A stretch of 64,000 nucleotides of DNA from Streptomyces sp. P9-A2 (GCF_036634175.1 NZ_JAZIFX010000001.1:682001-746000); one strand, 5' to 3'; positions 9,299-19,199 are shown, numbered from the stretch's first letter. The notes: a model not told the origin generated them from the sequence alone. Translations and numbers: made by a program.

Positions 9299-9424
9299 TC
9301 ACCCAGCATGGAGGACCGCGTCGCAGAAGGCCCTGTCAGTGCCATGGTCGACAATGGAGGGCATGCGAGGACTTCCACTCAGTAGCGAACCTTCCTGCTG
9401 CCCGTCGACATCCAGGTTGAGCCG

Positions 9425-12400
9425 ATGAACACCGATGTCGCACACCGCATCGCGCAGTTGGGCAGTCGTCTGGGACTCGGCGTCGTCGCCGTCGTCGGGG
9501 CCGGACTGTCTCTCTCCGCCCGGTACCCGACCAGCGCCGGTCTCGCCGCACTGCTGTGGGACGCCATCGACGCCGACCCTGCTGCCCGAGCGGACCTCGC
9601 TGCCGAACTCGGCAAGGCAGACATGCCGACGAAACTGCTGGTCGGCGACAATGGTGACCACTGGGACCCAGCGTGGCGCAGCGTCGAAGGATCACCGGCT
9701 GCCCGGCAGCGCTTCCAGCAGGAGATGGCCAACCTCGACCGGCATCGCAGCGCACAGCCGTCCGCCGCCCACGAAGCCCTCGCCGCCCTGATCCACGCCG
9801 GTGTCGTCGAGTGCGTCGTCTCGCTCAACTGGGATACCGCCCTCGAATCCGCCTACCGCCGCCAATACGGAACCGGCATTCCCGACGGCATCCTGTTCAA
9901 GCCGCACGGCGACGCAGCCGATCCGCATCAACCCTGGATGCTCCCGCACCTGCCCGGCACCCTCGGCCCCGACCTCCGGGACCGTATCTGCAGCCTGGTC
10001 GCAGACCACCCCCGTACGCTTCTCATCGTCGGCTACTCAGAACGCGACACCGCCGTCGTGGACCAGCTCATCGCACCGCTGGACCAGGGTTGGCGGGTCT
10101 GCCGCATGGGACCCGACGTCTCCGGCAGCGACGACATCCCCGCCGTGGCCGACACTGCACTTCCCGCCCTCGCCAACGGAACGCGCCAGCGAGAGGCCAC
10201 ATCGGCATGGCACACGGTCCCCTTCCGCGGCAGACACGACATCAGCCACGCCTTGGCCGGTGAGCGCCTCGGCCCCTCCGACGTCGAGGCCTGTCCCCGC
10301 CTTCCCGAGGTCGCGCTCCTCGTCGACGCGTTGCGCCGCGATCACGCCGTCGTACTCAACGGAGACAGCGGCTGTGGCAAGTCCATCACCGCCTACCAGG
10401 CGTTGAGCGACCTCCTCGAAGACGGCTACGAAGTGCTGCGACTGCGCGATGACGCCCGCAAGCGGGGCCTTCGGCAATGGATGGCAGACCTGTCCCTGTA
10501 CCCGCACCGCAAGGCACTCCTGGTCGACGACGCCCAGGACCTGCCCGCAGACCTGGTTCGCGAACTGGCCGAGACGGCCACCGCAGATCAGCTCGTACTG
10601 GTCGTCGGCGTGGATCACGTCGCCGGCGGCGTCACCACCTACCGCATCAGCAACATCGCTGCGGTCGGAGCGCTCGCCCGCGACATGCGAGAACGCGCGG
10701 ACGAAATCCTGCCCAAGATCCGCGCGCTGGACGACTTCGTTGGCAACCTGGCAGGCGACGAACCTTTGATGAACCGGATCGAGGAAGCCTCCACGAAGGA
10801 CTCCGCCTGGCTCTTCTTCTACACCCTCACAGGCGGCTGGCGGCGCACCGAACGCGACGCACTCGACCTGCGCGGCCATGACCGCGCCGACCTGCTCCTG
10901 CTGGCCCTCGCCATTGCTCAGATCGCCGGCGTCGATGCCGGCGTGACCACCGACAGCCTCGCCCCGTACGCCCGTCAGCTCGGCCGGGACCGCGCGTGGA
11001 TCGACCGGAGCCTTGCCATCCTGCGGGACAAGCGGCTCATCACCCGGAACGACGGCGTCCTGCGCTGCGCGCACCTCAGGTCCGCATGGGCACTGATCAG
11101 GTGGATGCTGCACCCTCCGCGCTACTCCCACACACCGCCCCAACCCGTCACGATCCCGCCGATCGCGTCAGCAGCCGAAACCCCAGCGCCGCCGCTCCCG
11201 CCTCCCATACGCCGGACCGAGCGGCCCCGAGCCGTGCTGCCGGACCACCATGTCGAAGCCGACCGGAAGACCGCTGCAGCGTTCTTCCGCCTTACCCTGG
11301 ACTCACCCCACACACCACTGCGTGGCGCGGCATGGCTGATCGGACGCAACCACGACAGCGAGTCACGGTGGGTACTCAACCAGTACGACGTTCTGCACCG
11401 TCCGCGCATCCACGCACTGGCCGAACGTGCGCTCGCCACACCGGCCGGACCAGATGCGGCCATGGCCGCCCAGCTCCTCGAAAATCTCCTGAGCCCGTAC
11501 GAAGACGACTGCCTCGACCTGATCCGCGACCATCACGGCCGGGTCCTCGAATGGGTACGCGGTGTCACCCCGGAAAACGGCTGGGCGATCGGTGACTTGA
11601 TCAACGCGCTGGCGAACGACGACCGCGCTTTCACCGAGAAACTCCTGGCCGATGTCGACCCGCACGCCCTCGCTCGACTGATCCCCGACGGCGGATGGCC
11701 ACATGTCTACTCCACCACCCGCGCCGTCGACCGGATCACCCAGGCAGCAGGCATGCCCCTCATCACCCGCGTCGGCCACGCCTACGACCCGGAGGCCTTC
11801 CACGCTCTCGCCGCCAACCCACCGGCAGACATCCAAGCCGTGGACGAACTCCTCAGCGTCCTGGCCTACACACAGCGTGACCTCGGACTCGAAGTCTTCA
11901 ACCAGCTGACACCCCACCTGGCTACCGCGATCTCCCGCAACCCTCCGGCCGAGTCCCAGAAGATGTTCCGCACCTGGGCATTTCTCCTGGGGTTCGCCCC
12001 TCACTTCCTGCGGGGCCGGCACGTGCCCGACCCGGCAGCCCGCCGACTCGCCAAGAAGTTCGTGCGCACACTCGATGCCGATCGGTTCGCCAGAACGCTG
12101 TCGCACCCTGCCGCAGACCTCACCTGGGAGAACTTCTGTGGCTTCGTCGAGGCCATGAAAGAAATTGACCCGACCAGCGTGAAAACGATCGTCAGCCGTA
12201 TAGACGTGGCCGAACTCGCGGCGGAATTCGAGCAGAGCCTGCCGACACCATCACGATGCCACCTGTACGCGGTCGAGGTCCTCCGTGAACACCGGCCGGA
12301 CGAGGCGCAGGAACTCCTCGAACGGTTCGAGGCACGCTACGCCGCCATCGATGTCTTCCTCGCATACATGGCGCCCAAGATGACAATCCGGCTGTTGCGG

Positions 12401-12817
12401 CGCGGCCTTCCTCTTGACCTCAGGCTTCGTAGCCACGACTGGGAGATCGCAGCCACTGTAGTGGACAGCATCGCCGCGCACGATCCGCATACCGCGTCCG
12501 AACTCGCCGAGGCCAATCGCCCCGGCTTTATCGCCGGGCTCTCCTCGAAGTCCACGGATCCGTTCGAAGACCTCTCAGCGTGGATCCGCGCCAGCGACAA
12601 GCACGCTCCCGGTCTCGTGGACGAAGTGCTGCGCCAGCTTCCCGCGGACGCTGCCACGGCCTGGGCATCCGAGCTCAGAAAGAAGGACCGCAAACGCGAG
12701 ATCGCCCCCCTCGTGCATCGTGCTGCGGCGTCTGACGGACCGGCCGCAGCCGAAGCGCACGAACTCATCCGGCGTTTCCCCAGCCTGCAACGCCAGGGGA
12801 AGGAGCCCTCACCCTGA
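9425..12817 (+). CDS. SIR2-STAND antiphage protein (Avs5-like architecture)
   Basis: A 1,130-residue protein. The N-terminal SIR2-like domain shows the NAD-binding loop (VVAVVGAGLSLSARYP, about 20-35), the SLNWDTALE segment, the KPHGD histidine and a LLIVGYSERD strand. A STAND/P-loop NTPase follows: Walker A in LNGDSGCGKSITAY (about 312-325) and Walker B in RKALLVDDAQDLP (about 359-371). The rest is a long helical array, probably the target sensor. SIR2-STAND proteins (AVAST type V and relatives) deplete NAD+ when phage proteins are sensed; the role here is inferred from domain order. All key residues appear present. It is transcribed alone, divergently from the HEPN gene. Confidence 0.8.
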   Translation: MNTDVAHRIAQLGSRLGLGVVAVVGAGLSLSARYPTSAGLAALLWDAIDADPAARADLAAELGKADMPTKLLVGDNGDHWDPAWRSVEGSPAARQRFQQEMANLDRHRSAQPSAAHEALAALIHAGVVECVVSLNWDTALESAYRRQYGTGIPDGILFKPHGDAADPHQPWMLPHLPGTLGPDLRDRICSLVADHPRTLLIVGYSERDTAVVDQLIAPLDQGWRVCRMGPDVSGSDDIPAVADTALPALANGTRQREATSAWHTVPFRGRHDISHALAGERLGPSDVEACPRLPEVALLVDALRRDHAVVLNGDSGCGKSITAYQALSDLLEDGYEVLRLRDDARKRGLRQWMADLSLYPHRKALLVDDAQDLPADLVRELAETATADQLVLVVGVDHVAGGVTTYRISNIAAVGALARDMRERADEILPKIRALDDFVGNLAGDEPLMNRIEEASTKDSAWLFFYTLTGGWRRTERDALDLRGHDRADLLLLALAIAQIAGVDAGVTTDSLAPYARQLGRDRAWIDRSLAILRDKRLITRNDGVLRCAHLRSAWALIRWMLHPPRYSHTPPQPVTIPPIASAAETPAPPLPPPIRRTERPRAVLPDHHVEADRKTAAAFFRLTLDSPHTPLRGAAWLIGRNHDSESRWVLNQYDVLHRPRIHALAERALATPAGPDAAMAAQLLENLLSPYEDDCLDLIRDHHGRVLEWVRGVTPENGWAIGDLINALANDDRAFTEKLLADVDPHALARLIPDGGWPHVYSTTRAVDRITQAAGMPLITRVGHAYDPEAFHALAANPPADIQAVDELLSVLAYTQRDLGLEVFNQLTPHLATAISRNPPAESQKMFRTWAFLLGFAPHFLRGRHVPDPAARRLAKKFVRTLDADRFARTLSHPAADLTWENFCGFVEAMKEIDPTSVKTIVSRIDVAELAAEFEQSLPTPSRCHLYAVEVLREHRPDEAQELLERFEARYAAIDVFLAYMAPKMTIRLLRRGLPLDLRLRSHDWEIAATVVDSIAAHDPHTASELAEANRPGFIAGLSSKSTDPFEDLSAWIRASDKHAPGLVDEVLRQLPADAATAWASELRKKDRKREIAPLVHRAAASDGPAAAEAHELIRRFPSLQRQGKEPSP

Positions 12818-13124
12818 CGTACGCCGGTGGCGTCCCTTGAAGGACACCGTTGGCGAATTCGGTGCTAGTCGGGTCAGATGCGGGTGAAGCGTGCGGTCCT
12901 GGTGGGGGCGAGCGGTGTTTCGGTGAGCCATGCGTCGGCGCGGATGAGCCTGCGAGGCGATCCGGTGATTGACCGGTGCTCCGACCTTCGCCCACCTCCT
13001 CCGTGATCTTGGGCGGCCGGGAGCTGCCCGACGTCGTCATGAGGCGATCGCATCCGGGCGACCAGCAACCCAGGGCATCCCTTGTCGGGGTTGGCCCGGG
13101 GATCCGTCCGGCCTGCCTCGTCCC
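12818..13124. other. Intergenic, possible decayed 3' gene end
   Basis: This 307-bp gap separates the convergent SIR2-STAND and GajB genes. A minus-strand frame ending at 12874 finishes with AWLTETPLAPTRTARFTRI, which reads like the tail of a real protein, but no intact gene precedes it. No terminator stem stands out. Confidence 0.3.
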
Positions 13125-14939
13125 TCATTCGCCACCCACCACCGTATCCCCGTCGAACCGCAGCGACGTGATCCGCGACTCGCCGACCCACTCCCGGAGG
13201 GTGTCCAGAGCAGCGGGCTCAAGTTTCGTGGTGAAGAGGATGGCCAGGTGCTCTCTGGCCCGTGAGCATGCCACGTAGAACAGGTTGCGCGCCCTGATGA
13301 ACGCCTCCAGTTCCTTGTCCATCAGTTCGTCACGCCGGGAGAAGTTAGCCAGCATCTCGGGGATCTGGAATCGGGAGTGTCCCTTGCTGACCACGGCGAG
13401 GACCCGGTTGAACTCCAGTCCCTTGACTCCGTGTTGTGTGGCGAAGGGCGTGCCGCCGCCGAGGTGCTCGTTCAACGCCAGCAACTCCGCGTACGGCACC
13501 TGGCGCAGTTGTTGGTACTCCTTCGACCGCGCCACCGCCCGGGCTTCGGCCTTGTCGTCACTCACAGCCTGCGGGGCGGTGCCGGATGGTGACACGGCCT
13601 TCCGGTGACGCTCGCGCACCTTCCCCAGGCCATCGAAGAGCTGCTGCTCAAGACAGAGGTCGAGGACGTCGCCGACCGTTCCCGTCTTGCGGGCCTCTCC
13701 CAGTTTCGTCAGGAACGCCATCCATTCCTGCTTGTCGGCCGACGAGTTGATGGGTGGGCGGCCACGGGGGTCGAGTGCGTCGAACATCGCGCCGTAGCGC
13801 TTGTTCCGGTGGTGGAGCAGGGCCGGTTCCAGCGTGTCCATGAAGAAGGCCATGGCGTGGTCCTCCTTCCTCACGTAGGAATCGTTGCGTCGAAAGGCCC
13901 CGTGGAGCTTCTGATATCCCAGTTCGCCGGCGATCGTCTCGTGCGTGAGCATGAGGATCTTCGTGCTGGGCTCCTCCGCCCGTGCCTGGGCATCGTGACC
14001 GGATGCCCCGGTGCTCCATAACCGGTCGCGGACGTCGTCCAGTACCCATTTCCGGGCCGCGTGGGCCGCGTCCCAGCCGAGCTGACCCTTCCGGTGGTGG
14101 GTGAGCCTCGTCCCGGCCCATTCGTTGGTGTGATAGACGGCGACGGTGCCCTCGCCGACTCCTGACGCCGTGGTCTGCGTCAGTTCGGGACGCATCGTGT
14201 TCAGGAGGTTCACGACGGCGCGATGCGAGCGCCGATTGCGCCGTCTGAAGACCGGTGTCGGGCGGGCGTCCTCGAGTGCCCCGCACGCGTTGTCGTAGAT
14301 CTGCTGCCAATGGTCCCCGAAGAATCCGCAGAGGGGGCCGCGCGCGGTGGCCTCATCGCCCGGCGTGCCCAGCATGGCCTCCGCCAGACCGGCGGGGGTG
14401 TCCTGGTACTCGTCCACGAAGACGATCGGGAACCGGTCGGCAGCCAGGGCCCGGAACTTGGGAAGGGCGAAAAACGCCCTCGCGAGGACGGGCAGATCGT
14501 TGTGACCCAGCTGCACGCGACGGCTGTCGTGGTCCACTTTCTGGAAGCCGGTGCTGTACTCGACGGTGTAGCCGTCCAGTGAGGTGTGGCCCTCCATCTT
14601 CGACAGCATGATGTCCAGCTCGACGACGTGGCGCAACAGGTGCTTGCCGAAAGGAGAGAGCAGCTGCCACAGGAAACCATGGATGGTTTCGGCGAACACG
14701 TACGGGCTGCGGTCGGTACGGCTGATGATCTCGTCGCGGGCCACATTGGTGTAGGTGACGCAGGCGATGCGCTGGTGGGGCCGCGGGAGGTAGCGGGGGC
14801 GGTCAGCCAAGATGCTCTGGAGCGCCTCGATCAGTGAGCTGGTCTTGCCCGCACCGGCACCGGCCTCCACCTTGAAGTGACGGCCCGCTTGGAGAGCCGT
14901 CAGGATCGTGTGCGTGACGTCTTCCGCCTCCGTCGTCAC
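13125..14939 (-). CDS. gajB: Gabija-like GajB, UvrD/Rep-family helicase
   Basis: A 604-residue superfamily 1 helicase. Motifs in order: Walker A EAGAGAGKTSSL (about 25-36), motif Ia ACVTYTNVARDEI, Walker B IVFVDEYQDTP, motif V TQHGVKGLEFNRVLAVV, and motif VI RNLFYVACSRAREHLAILF. In Gabija, GajB is a nucleotide-sensing DNA helicase that acts with the GajA nuclease. The GTG start at 14939 overlaps the gajA stop as GTGA, so the pair is translationally coupled; an upstream in-frame ATG at 14984 lies inside gajA and is less likely. It is somewhat longer than typical GajB. UvrD proteins paired with class 2 OLD nucleases outside Gabija are the alternative. Confidence 0.8.
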   Translation of the reverse strand: MTTEAEDVTHTILTALQAGRHFKVEAGAGAGKTSSLIEALQSILADRPRYLPRPHQRIACVTYTNVARDEIISRTDRSPYVFAETIHGFLWQLLSPFGKHLLRHVVELDIMLSKMEGHTSLDGYTVEYSTGFQKVDHDSRRVQLGHNDLPVLARAFFALPKFRALAADRFPIVFVDEYQDTPAGLAEAMLGTPGDEATARGPLCGFFGDHWQQIYDNACGALEDARPTPVFRRRNRRSHRAVVNLLNTMRPELTQTTASGVGEGTVAVYHTNEWAGTRLTHHRKGQLGWDAAHAARKWVLDDVRDRLWSTGASGHDAQARAEEPSTKILMLTHETIAGELGYQKLHGAFRRNDSYVRKEDHAMAFFMDTLEPALLHHRNKRYGAMFDALDPRGRPPINSSADKQEWMAFLTKLGEARKTGTVGDVLDLCLEQQLFDGLGKVRERHRKAVSPSGTAPQAVSDDKAEARAVARSKEYQQLRQVPYAELLALNEHLGGGTPFATQHGVKGLEFNRVLAVVSKGHSRFQIPEMLANFSRRDELMDKELEAFIRARNLFYVACSRAREHLAILFTTKLEPAALDTLREWVGESRITSLRFDGDTVVGGE

Positions 14940-17098
14940 TGGACGTCCGCCTTCGTCGCCGTCCCGTCCTGTGCCATGAGCCACTCGAGGCCGCGCCTGA
15001 TGTACTTCGGGACCTGCCAGTCGTGGTCTCCGAGGACGTGGTCGAGGGCGAAGTCGACCTTGCTGCGCCTGGTCTCCACGCTGCTACGGGCCTGTTGTTC
15101 CACTTCCTCGGCGGGAGCGGCACCCGTGGGGATACCGAACAGGGCCCGGTTGGCCAGCGCGAAGGCGTCCTCGAAAGTACGGCCGCACGGACCGCCGGGC
15201 TCCTCCGGCACCTGGTAGGCGAGGCACATGCTGCCGCCGGCGATCGGCGGGTCCGTCTCGGCCCGCTGCAGCAGCTCGGCCACCGTAATGTCGGCCATCT
15301 CGGGGGACCACGCCCTGATGGACTGGTTGGACGTGCGTCCGGATTCGGACACCAGACATTTGCGGATCTTGGGCTCCCTGTCGTCGACGGGATCAAGATC
15401 CGTGATGATCAGGGCTGGAATCCCGAGGACCTTCAGCAGCGGATAGAACCTGTGGGCATGCGCCCCTCCGACCTCCATCAAGGTCACGTACTGGTGCTGG
15501 GGCGTCTCTCCGGGCCTCCTCGCCGCCAGCTTCTCCTCCGCAGCCGGGACGAAGATACGCTCGCTGGCGCCCTCGACGAGGATGGCCTTGTCCGCGAAGT
15601 AGAGGTCGGCCCGGGTGAGGGTCAGGTACTTGCGGAGAAACCTCTCGTCGCCGGTCACCTGGGACAGGTCCTTGATGACGGTGCGGGCCGGCCCCGGCTC
15701 GCTTCCGCTCTCCACGGTGTCCTCCTCCTTCCGGAAGTACCGGATGTCGGAGAAGTGTCCCCGGTTGGCCACGTGTGCCGAGTGGGTGGTCACCACGAAC
15801 TGAGCGTTCCACCGGGGGCTGCTGTCGATTGCGGTGCTGCTCTCCTCGACCGATCCCTTTTGCCCGGGCATCGTCGCTCTCATCTGCGCGTCGATCCGAG
15901 GGAACAGATTGACGGAGTACGTGAGTCGCTGGATGAACGCCTCCTGCATCTGCGGATGCAGATGGGCCTCCGGTTCCTCCAGGAAGACGAGATGGATCCC
16001 CGACTCCGGAGAGGTCGCCGTGTGGTCGCGGTAGCAGGTGAAGAGCCTGAGCAGAATCATCACCAAGTTCCGCGTACCGAGGCCGCTGTACGACTCCGGG
16101 AACCGCACACCGGCCACTCCCGGATAGTGAATGCGCGCGAAGTTCCTGAGCAGCCTCTTGGAGTCCAGCCGGGCGGCCGTGACGAACTCCTGGTTGGCCA
16201 GACCCGGATAGCCGAATGCCTTCAACGTCGGCGCCACCCGTTCGCGGACCTTCTGGAGGCTGCTGTCGAGACTGCCGGAGGTGTCCACGAGTGTCCTGTC
16301 GATGTTCGCGGCGAGCTCCTCCAGCCACGTCGCGTTCTGACTCTTCTCCGCCGCGGTCAGCAGTTGCTCGAAGACCGCTCCGATTGGTGCGGCATGCCCG
16401 TCGCTCTCATCGTCCAGCCCTCGCTGCGCCTCGACGAAGTCCACCCTCACCAGGGTGCGCACGTCCGCGAGGTCGACCGGTCGGACGTTCGCCTCATCGG
16501 TCGGGTCGACCGCCATCACCGACATCTCGAAGTGCTTCGGGATACCTCTGCCCAGCTGCTCAAGCGTGGCCGTGGCATCCGGCCCCACCGGCACGCCGCC
16601 GAAGAACTCCTTCAGGGCACCGTCCCCCAACGCGAAGGCGAACCTGATCACCACCTCGGAGCAGTCGGGGTCAAGGTCCACCACGAAGGGGGCCAGGGGT
16701 CCGTACTGGCCGCAGTCCTTGTCGTAGGAGATGTGGAGGGTGAGGGTGATTGCCGGAACCGTGTCGCGCGCCTGCTCCGCCTCACCCGAGGCGAAGAGGC
16801 GATGGGCGGCGAGGAACTCCTCGTAGCAGTCGGCGGAGAAGTCCTCGATGCGCAGCGCGGCCTTCTTCCTCGCCACGAAGAATTCGAACAGTTTTGCCAG
16901 CGAGGTCTTTCCCGTGTTGTTGCGGCCGACGCACAGTGTCACCTTGTCCGTGAAGGAAAGCTCGGTTCTGCGGAGCAGCCGGAAGTTGCGGATGACCGCC
17001 TTGGCGAGCCGGGGCGGCACCGGGACTACGGTCCCGTGGGGTTCGGCGGAGCCGTCTCGCGGGCCTGGGATGGCACGCGGATCACTGGGCTGGGTCAT
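14936..17098 (-). CDS. gajA: Gabija-like GajA, OLD-family ATPase with TOPRIM nuclease domain
   Basis: A 720-residue protein. The N-terminal ABC-type ATPase has Walker A GRNNTGKTSL (58-67), a signature-like segment YSGLGTRNLVMI, and Walker B/D-loop HLVFLEEPEAHLHPQ. The C-terminal TOPRIM has the conserved Glu in AILVEGASERIF and the DxD in ALIITDLDPVDD. GajA is the sequence-specific nicking endonuclease of Gabija, normally held off by nucleotides. Start: ATG 17098, with AAGGAG 7 nt upstream. Known GajA proteins are shorter (about 580 residues); the extra length is spread between the ATPase and TOPRIM motifs and in a tail of about 130 residues. It is the first gene of the gajA-gajB pair. Confidence 0.8.
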   Translation of the reverse strand: MTQPSDPRAIPGPRDGSAEPHGTVVPVPPRLAKAVIRNFRLLRRTELSFTDKVTLCVGRNNTGKTSLAKLFEFFVARKKAALRIEDFSADCYEEFLAAHRLFASGEAEQARDTVPAITLTLHISYDKDCGQYGPLAPFVVDLDPDCSEVVIRFAFALGDGALKEFFGGVPVGPDATATLEQLGRGIPKHFEMSVMAVDPTDEANVRPVDLADVRTLVRVDFVEAQRGLDDESDGHAAPIGAVFEQLLTAAEKSQNATWLEELAANIDRTLVDTSGSLDSSLQKVRERVAPTLKAFGYPGLANQEFVTAARLDSKRLLRNFARIHYPGVAGVRFPESYSGLGTRNLVMILLRLFTCYRDHTATSPESGIHLVFLEEPEAHLHPQMQEAFIQRLTYSVNLFPRIDAQMRATMPGQKGSVEESSTAIDSSPRWNAQFVVTTHSAHVANRGHFSDIRYFRKEEDTVESGSEPGPARTVIKDLSQVTGDERFLRKYLTLTRADLYFADKAILVEGASERIFVPAAEEKLAARRPGETPQHQYVTLMEVGGAHAHRFYPLLKVLGIPALIITDLDPVDDREPKIRKCLVSESGRTSNQSIRAWSPEMADITVAELLQRAETDPPIAGGSMCLAYQVPEEPGGPCGRTFEDAFALANRALFGIPTGAAPAEEVEQQARSSVETRRSKVDFALDHVLGDHDWQVPKYIRRGLEWLMAQDGTATKADVQ

Positions 17099-17428
17099 CG
17101 CGGCTCCTTGCTGCGCTCGTACACACCCTGGGACGCCCGGCGGGAACACACAGCGAAGGAAGCCACAAGCCCCATGAGATGCCGTCACCCCCTCAGGATC
17201 TGGAGCCGCATCTTGTCACCATAATTCTCTAAATGCACAGCGGTCGCATTTGATTCAGTTTCGGTCGCCTATCGATCTGAATTCACTCCCGAATGTTCGA
17301 GATACGGCACCCGTGCGGCCACCACCTCATAGGCCGACGGACCCGGTGAGGGACGGCCATGTACGAGGCGCACAGCCTGACCGGTGCTCAGCGAAGGCGT
17401 TGCGCCAGGAGCGGTGAATGGGTCCGTA
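17099..17428. promoter_or_regulatory. AT-richer leader upstream of gajA
   Basis: The 330 bp between gajA and the upstream HExxH gene include a markedly A/T-richer stretch (about 17218-17300), unlike the surrounding DNA. It probably holds the gajA promoter. I could not fix -35/-10 boxes with confidence, and see no gene here. Confidence 0.35.
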
Positions 17429-18880
17429 TCAGGTCCGATGCCAGCCCATGTCCAGTCCCGTCGAGTCCTTGAGGACCTGGTTCAGCGCTTCGACCTGTCC
17501 GACGTCGTCGAAGAGGCTGCGGGGAAGGTGGTCGTGAGCGAGAGGGCCGACGCCGTGCAGGATGTCGTCGTACGCCGACGCCACGGCGGCACCTATCAGT
17601 AGGTCCGTCGCCTCATCGAGGCCCACGTGCTCCGCCGGCCACCGGTACTCACCCTGACTCACCTGGAACACCGGGAACAGCCACTGCATGTCCCGGTCGG
17701 GCTTGATGAACCTGGTCGCTCTCTCGCCCAGGAAATTGACGCCGTAGTGCGAGATCGAACAGACGTCTCTTTCCCGCAGGGCAAGCAGACGTGAAGCGCA
17801 CATGAGGGACACAGCAGGCGTACGCGCGGACAGGTGCATGGGGGCCGTGGCGGCTTCCCGGAGGGTCGAGAGGTCGGACAGACGGGAAGCCACGCTTCCC
17901 ATCCGGAGCCCACTGCGCTTGGCCAGCATGTGCTGAAAGTGGACCGTCGCCTCGTGGCTCGGATACTGGAACTCCAGGCCCGTCTCCCAGCTCGTCATCG
18001 CCTTGGCTGCCGTCACGAACCGGTAGGGAGGGTAGAGCTCTTTCCAGTCGACGGACGGGTCATCGGAGTTCAAGCCCGGCACCACAGGGTTCAGCGCGAA
18101 GTCGATGAGGGCCAGGACGGTACTTCCGCCGAGGGTGCGTCCTGCGAGAGCATGTGCCAGGCGACACGGCATCCCATACTCGCCGTTCAGCACCTCGAGC
18201 AAGAACTCGCGCAGCGCCGGGTCAGCTTTCCGTATGAAGGCGCCCTTGAACTGGAAGAGTTCGTCGAGCACCGCCGCGCACTCGAAGAGGACGCGAGTGG
18301 TGAGCGGGCCCTCGGAGGTGTGCACGAGCTTCAGGGGCCCGTCGATGCCGACGCGTACGTCATCGGGACACTCGACCATCTCCATGCCCGCACCCTGGCG
18401 CCACATGTCTTCGAGGGAGTGCTCCATTGCCGCCCGCATGTCCCAGGTGGCGGTGTCGAACTCCGTCAGACCCTCCGGGTCCAAGAGGAGGTAGTAGGCG
18501 CAGTAGAGGTTGAGCCAATCCAATTCGCTGTATTTCAGTTCCCCTTGGGCGTGCTTGGGGTAGCGATCAAAGGAGAAAAAGGGGACTCCGCTGCTCCGGT
18601 CCTCGTGGAGATGCTCCACGTCTTGCCGGGGCAGGTGAGAGATCGTGTACGCGGCCAACTGGTCCCTCGTGCGCCGCAGCAGGCTCAGAAGAATGCCGAC
18701 AGTGGATCCGTGATATCGGGCCCAGTGGCTGCTCTCGTGGACGTAGGTCTTGTGCCAGGAGCCGACCGCCGTCACAAGATCGCTGGTGCGCGTGCGGGTC
18801 TGATCCTGGAAGAGGATCTGGCTGCGCAGATTCAACTCGGCGCCGCTCGAGTTCCGTAGACGTGGAGAGTGGACGGTCAC
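17429..18880 (-). CDS. Uncharacterised protein with HExxH zincin motif
   Basis: A 483-residue protein of unknown family. Residues 48-52 read HESSH inside KTYVHESSHWARYHGS, a match to the HExxH zinc-metallopeptidase motif. The rest is predicted alpha-helical, with no signal peptide, so it is cytoplasmic. The GTG start at 18880 overlaps the stop of the 105-residue upstream gene (GTGA), so the two are co-translated. It is followed by the Gabija-like pair on the same strand. Its place in a defence island suggests a conflict-related protease or toxin, but no substrate is evident. A chance HExxH match cannot be excluded. Confidence 0.55.
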   Translation of the reverse strand: MTVHSPRLRNSSGAELNLRSQILFQDQTRTRTSDLVTAVGSWHKTYVHESSHWARYHGSTVGILLSLLRRTRDQLAAYTISHLPRQDVEHLHEDRSSGVPFFSFDRYPKHAQGELKYSELDWLNLYCAYYLLLDPEGLTEFDTATWDMRAAMEHSLEDMWRQGAGMEMVECPDDVRVGIDGPLKLVHTSEGPLTTRVLFECAAVLDELFQFKGAFIRKADPALREFLLEVLNGEYGMPCRLAHALAGRTLGGSTVLALIDFALNPVVPGLNSDDPSVDWKELYPPYRFVTAAKAMTSWETGLEFQYPSHEATVHFQHMLAKRSGLRMGSVASRLSDLSTLREAATAPMHLSARTPAVSLMCASRLLALRERDVCSISHYGVNFLGERATRFIKPDRDMQWLFPVFQVSQGEYRWPAEHVGLDEATDLLIGAAVASAYDDILHGVGPLAHDHLPRSLFDDVGQVEALNQVLKDSTGLDMGWHRT

Positions 18881-19194
18881 CGGTTCACCCCTTCCGAGCC
18901 GTCCGCACCCTGGTCGTCGTCTTCCGGTCGAGGAGGCGCCTCCTCGACGGGCCCCCGGTCACGCGCCCGCTCGACCAATGCCTTCAAGGCGTCATACAGG
19001 GTGTTCGTGGCCAGTCCGGCGGCGACGGAGATGGAGATCTCCGCCCAGTGGGCGTGGCGTAAGGAGTCGCGCCTGTTCTGCTGCAGGGGTGTGAGGGCGA
19101 GGGAGCACTTTCCGGCGAGGTGCTGATCCGCTTCTATTTCCCGTGCTAGCACCTTCAAGTTCGCGGCTTCGCCCCGGTATTCAAAGATCGGCAT
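18877..19194 (-). CDS. Small partner protein of the HExxH protein
   Basis: A 105-residue protein, not recognised. It has a short strand-rich start (MPIFEYRGEAANLKVLAREI), a central hydrophobic helix (HWAEISISVAAGLATNTLYD), and an acidic low-complexity tail. The arrangement resembles the small effector-associated components that Streptomyces encodes beside caspase- or trypsin-like proteins, but that likeness is only by eye. It overlaps the next gene by four bases (GTGA), so it is probably its regulator, inhibitor or adaptor. Confidence 0.5.
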   Translation of the reverse strand: MPIFEYRGEAANLKVLAREIEADQHLAGKCSLALTPLQQNRRDSLRHAHWAEISISVAAGLATNTLYDALKALVERARDRGPVEEAPPRPEDDDQGADGSEGVNR

Positions 19195-19199
19195 GGCGG

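Noticed and set aside
15023..17224. 733-codon frame antisense to gajA
   Set aside because: High GC in third positions keeps the opposite strand open; GajA motifs are all on the minus strand.
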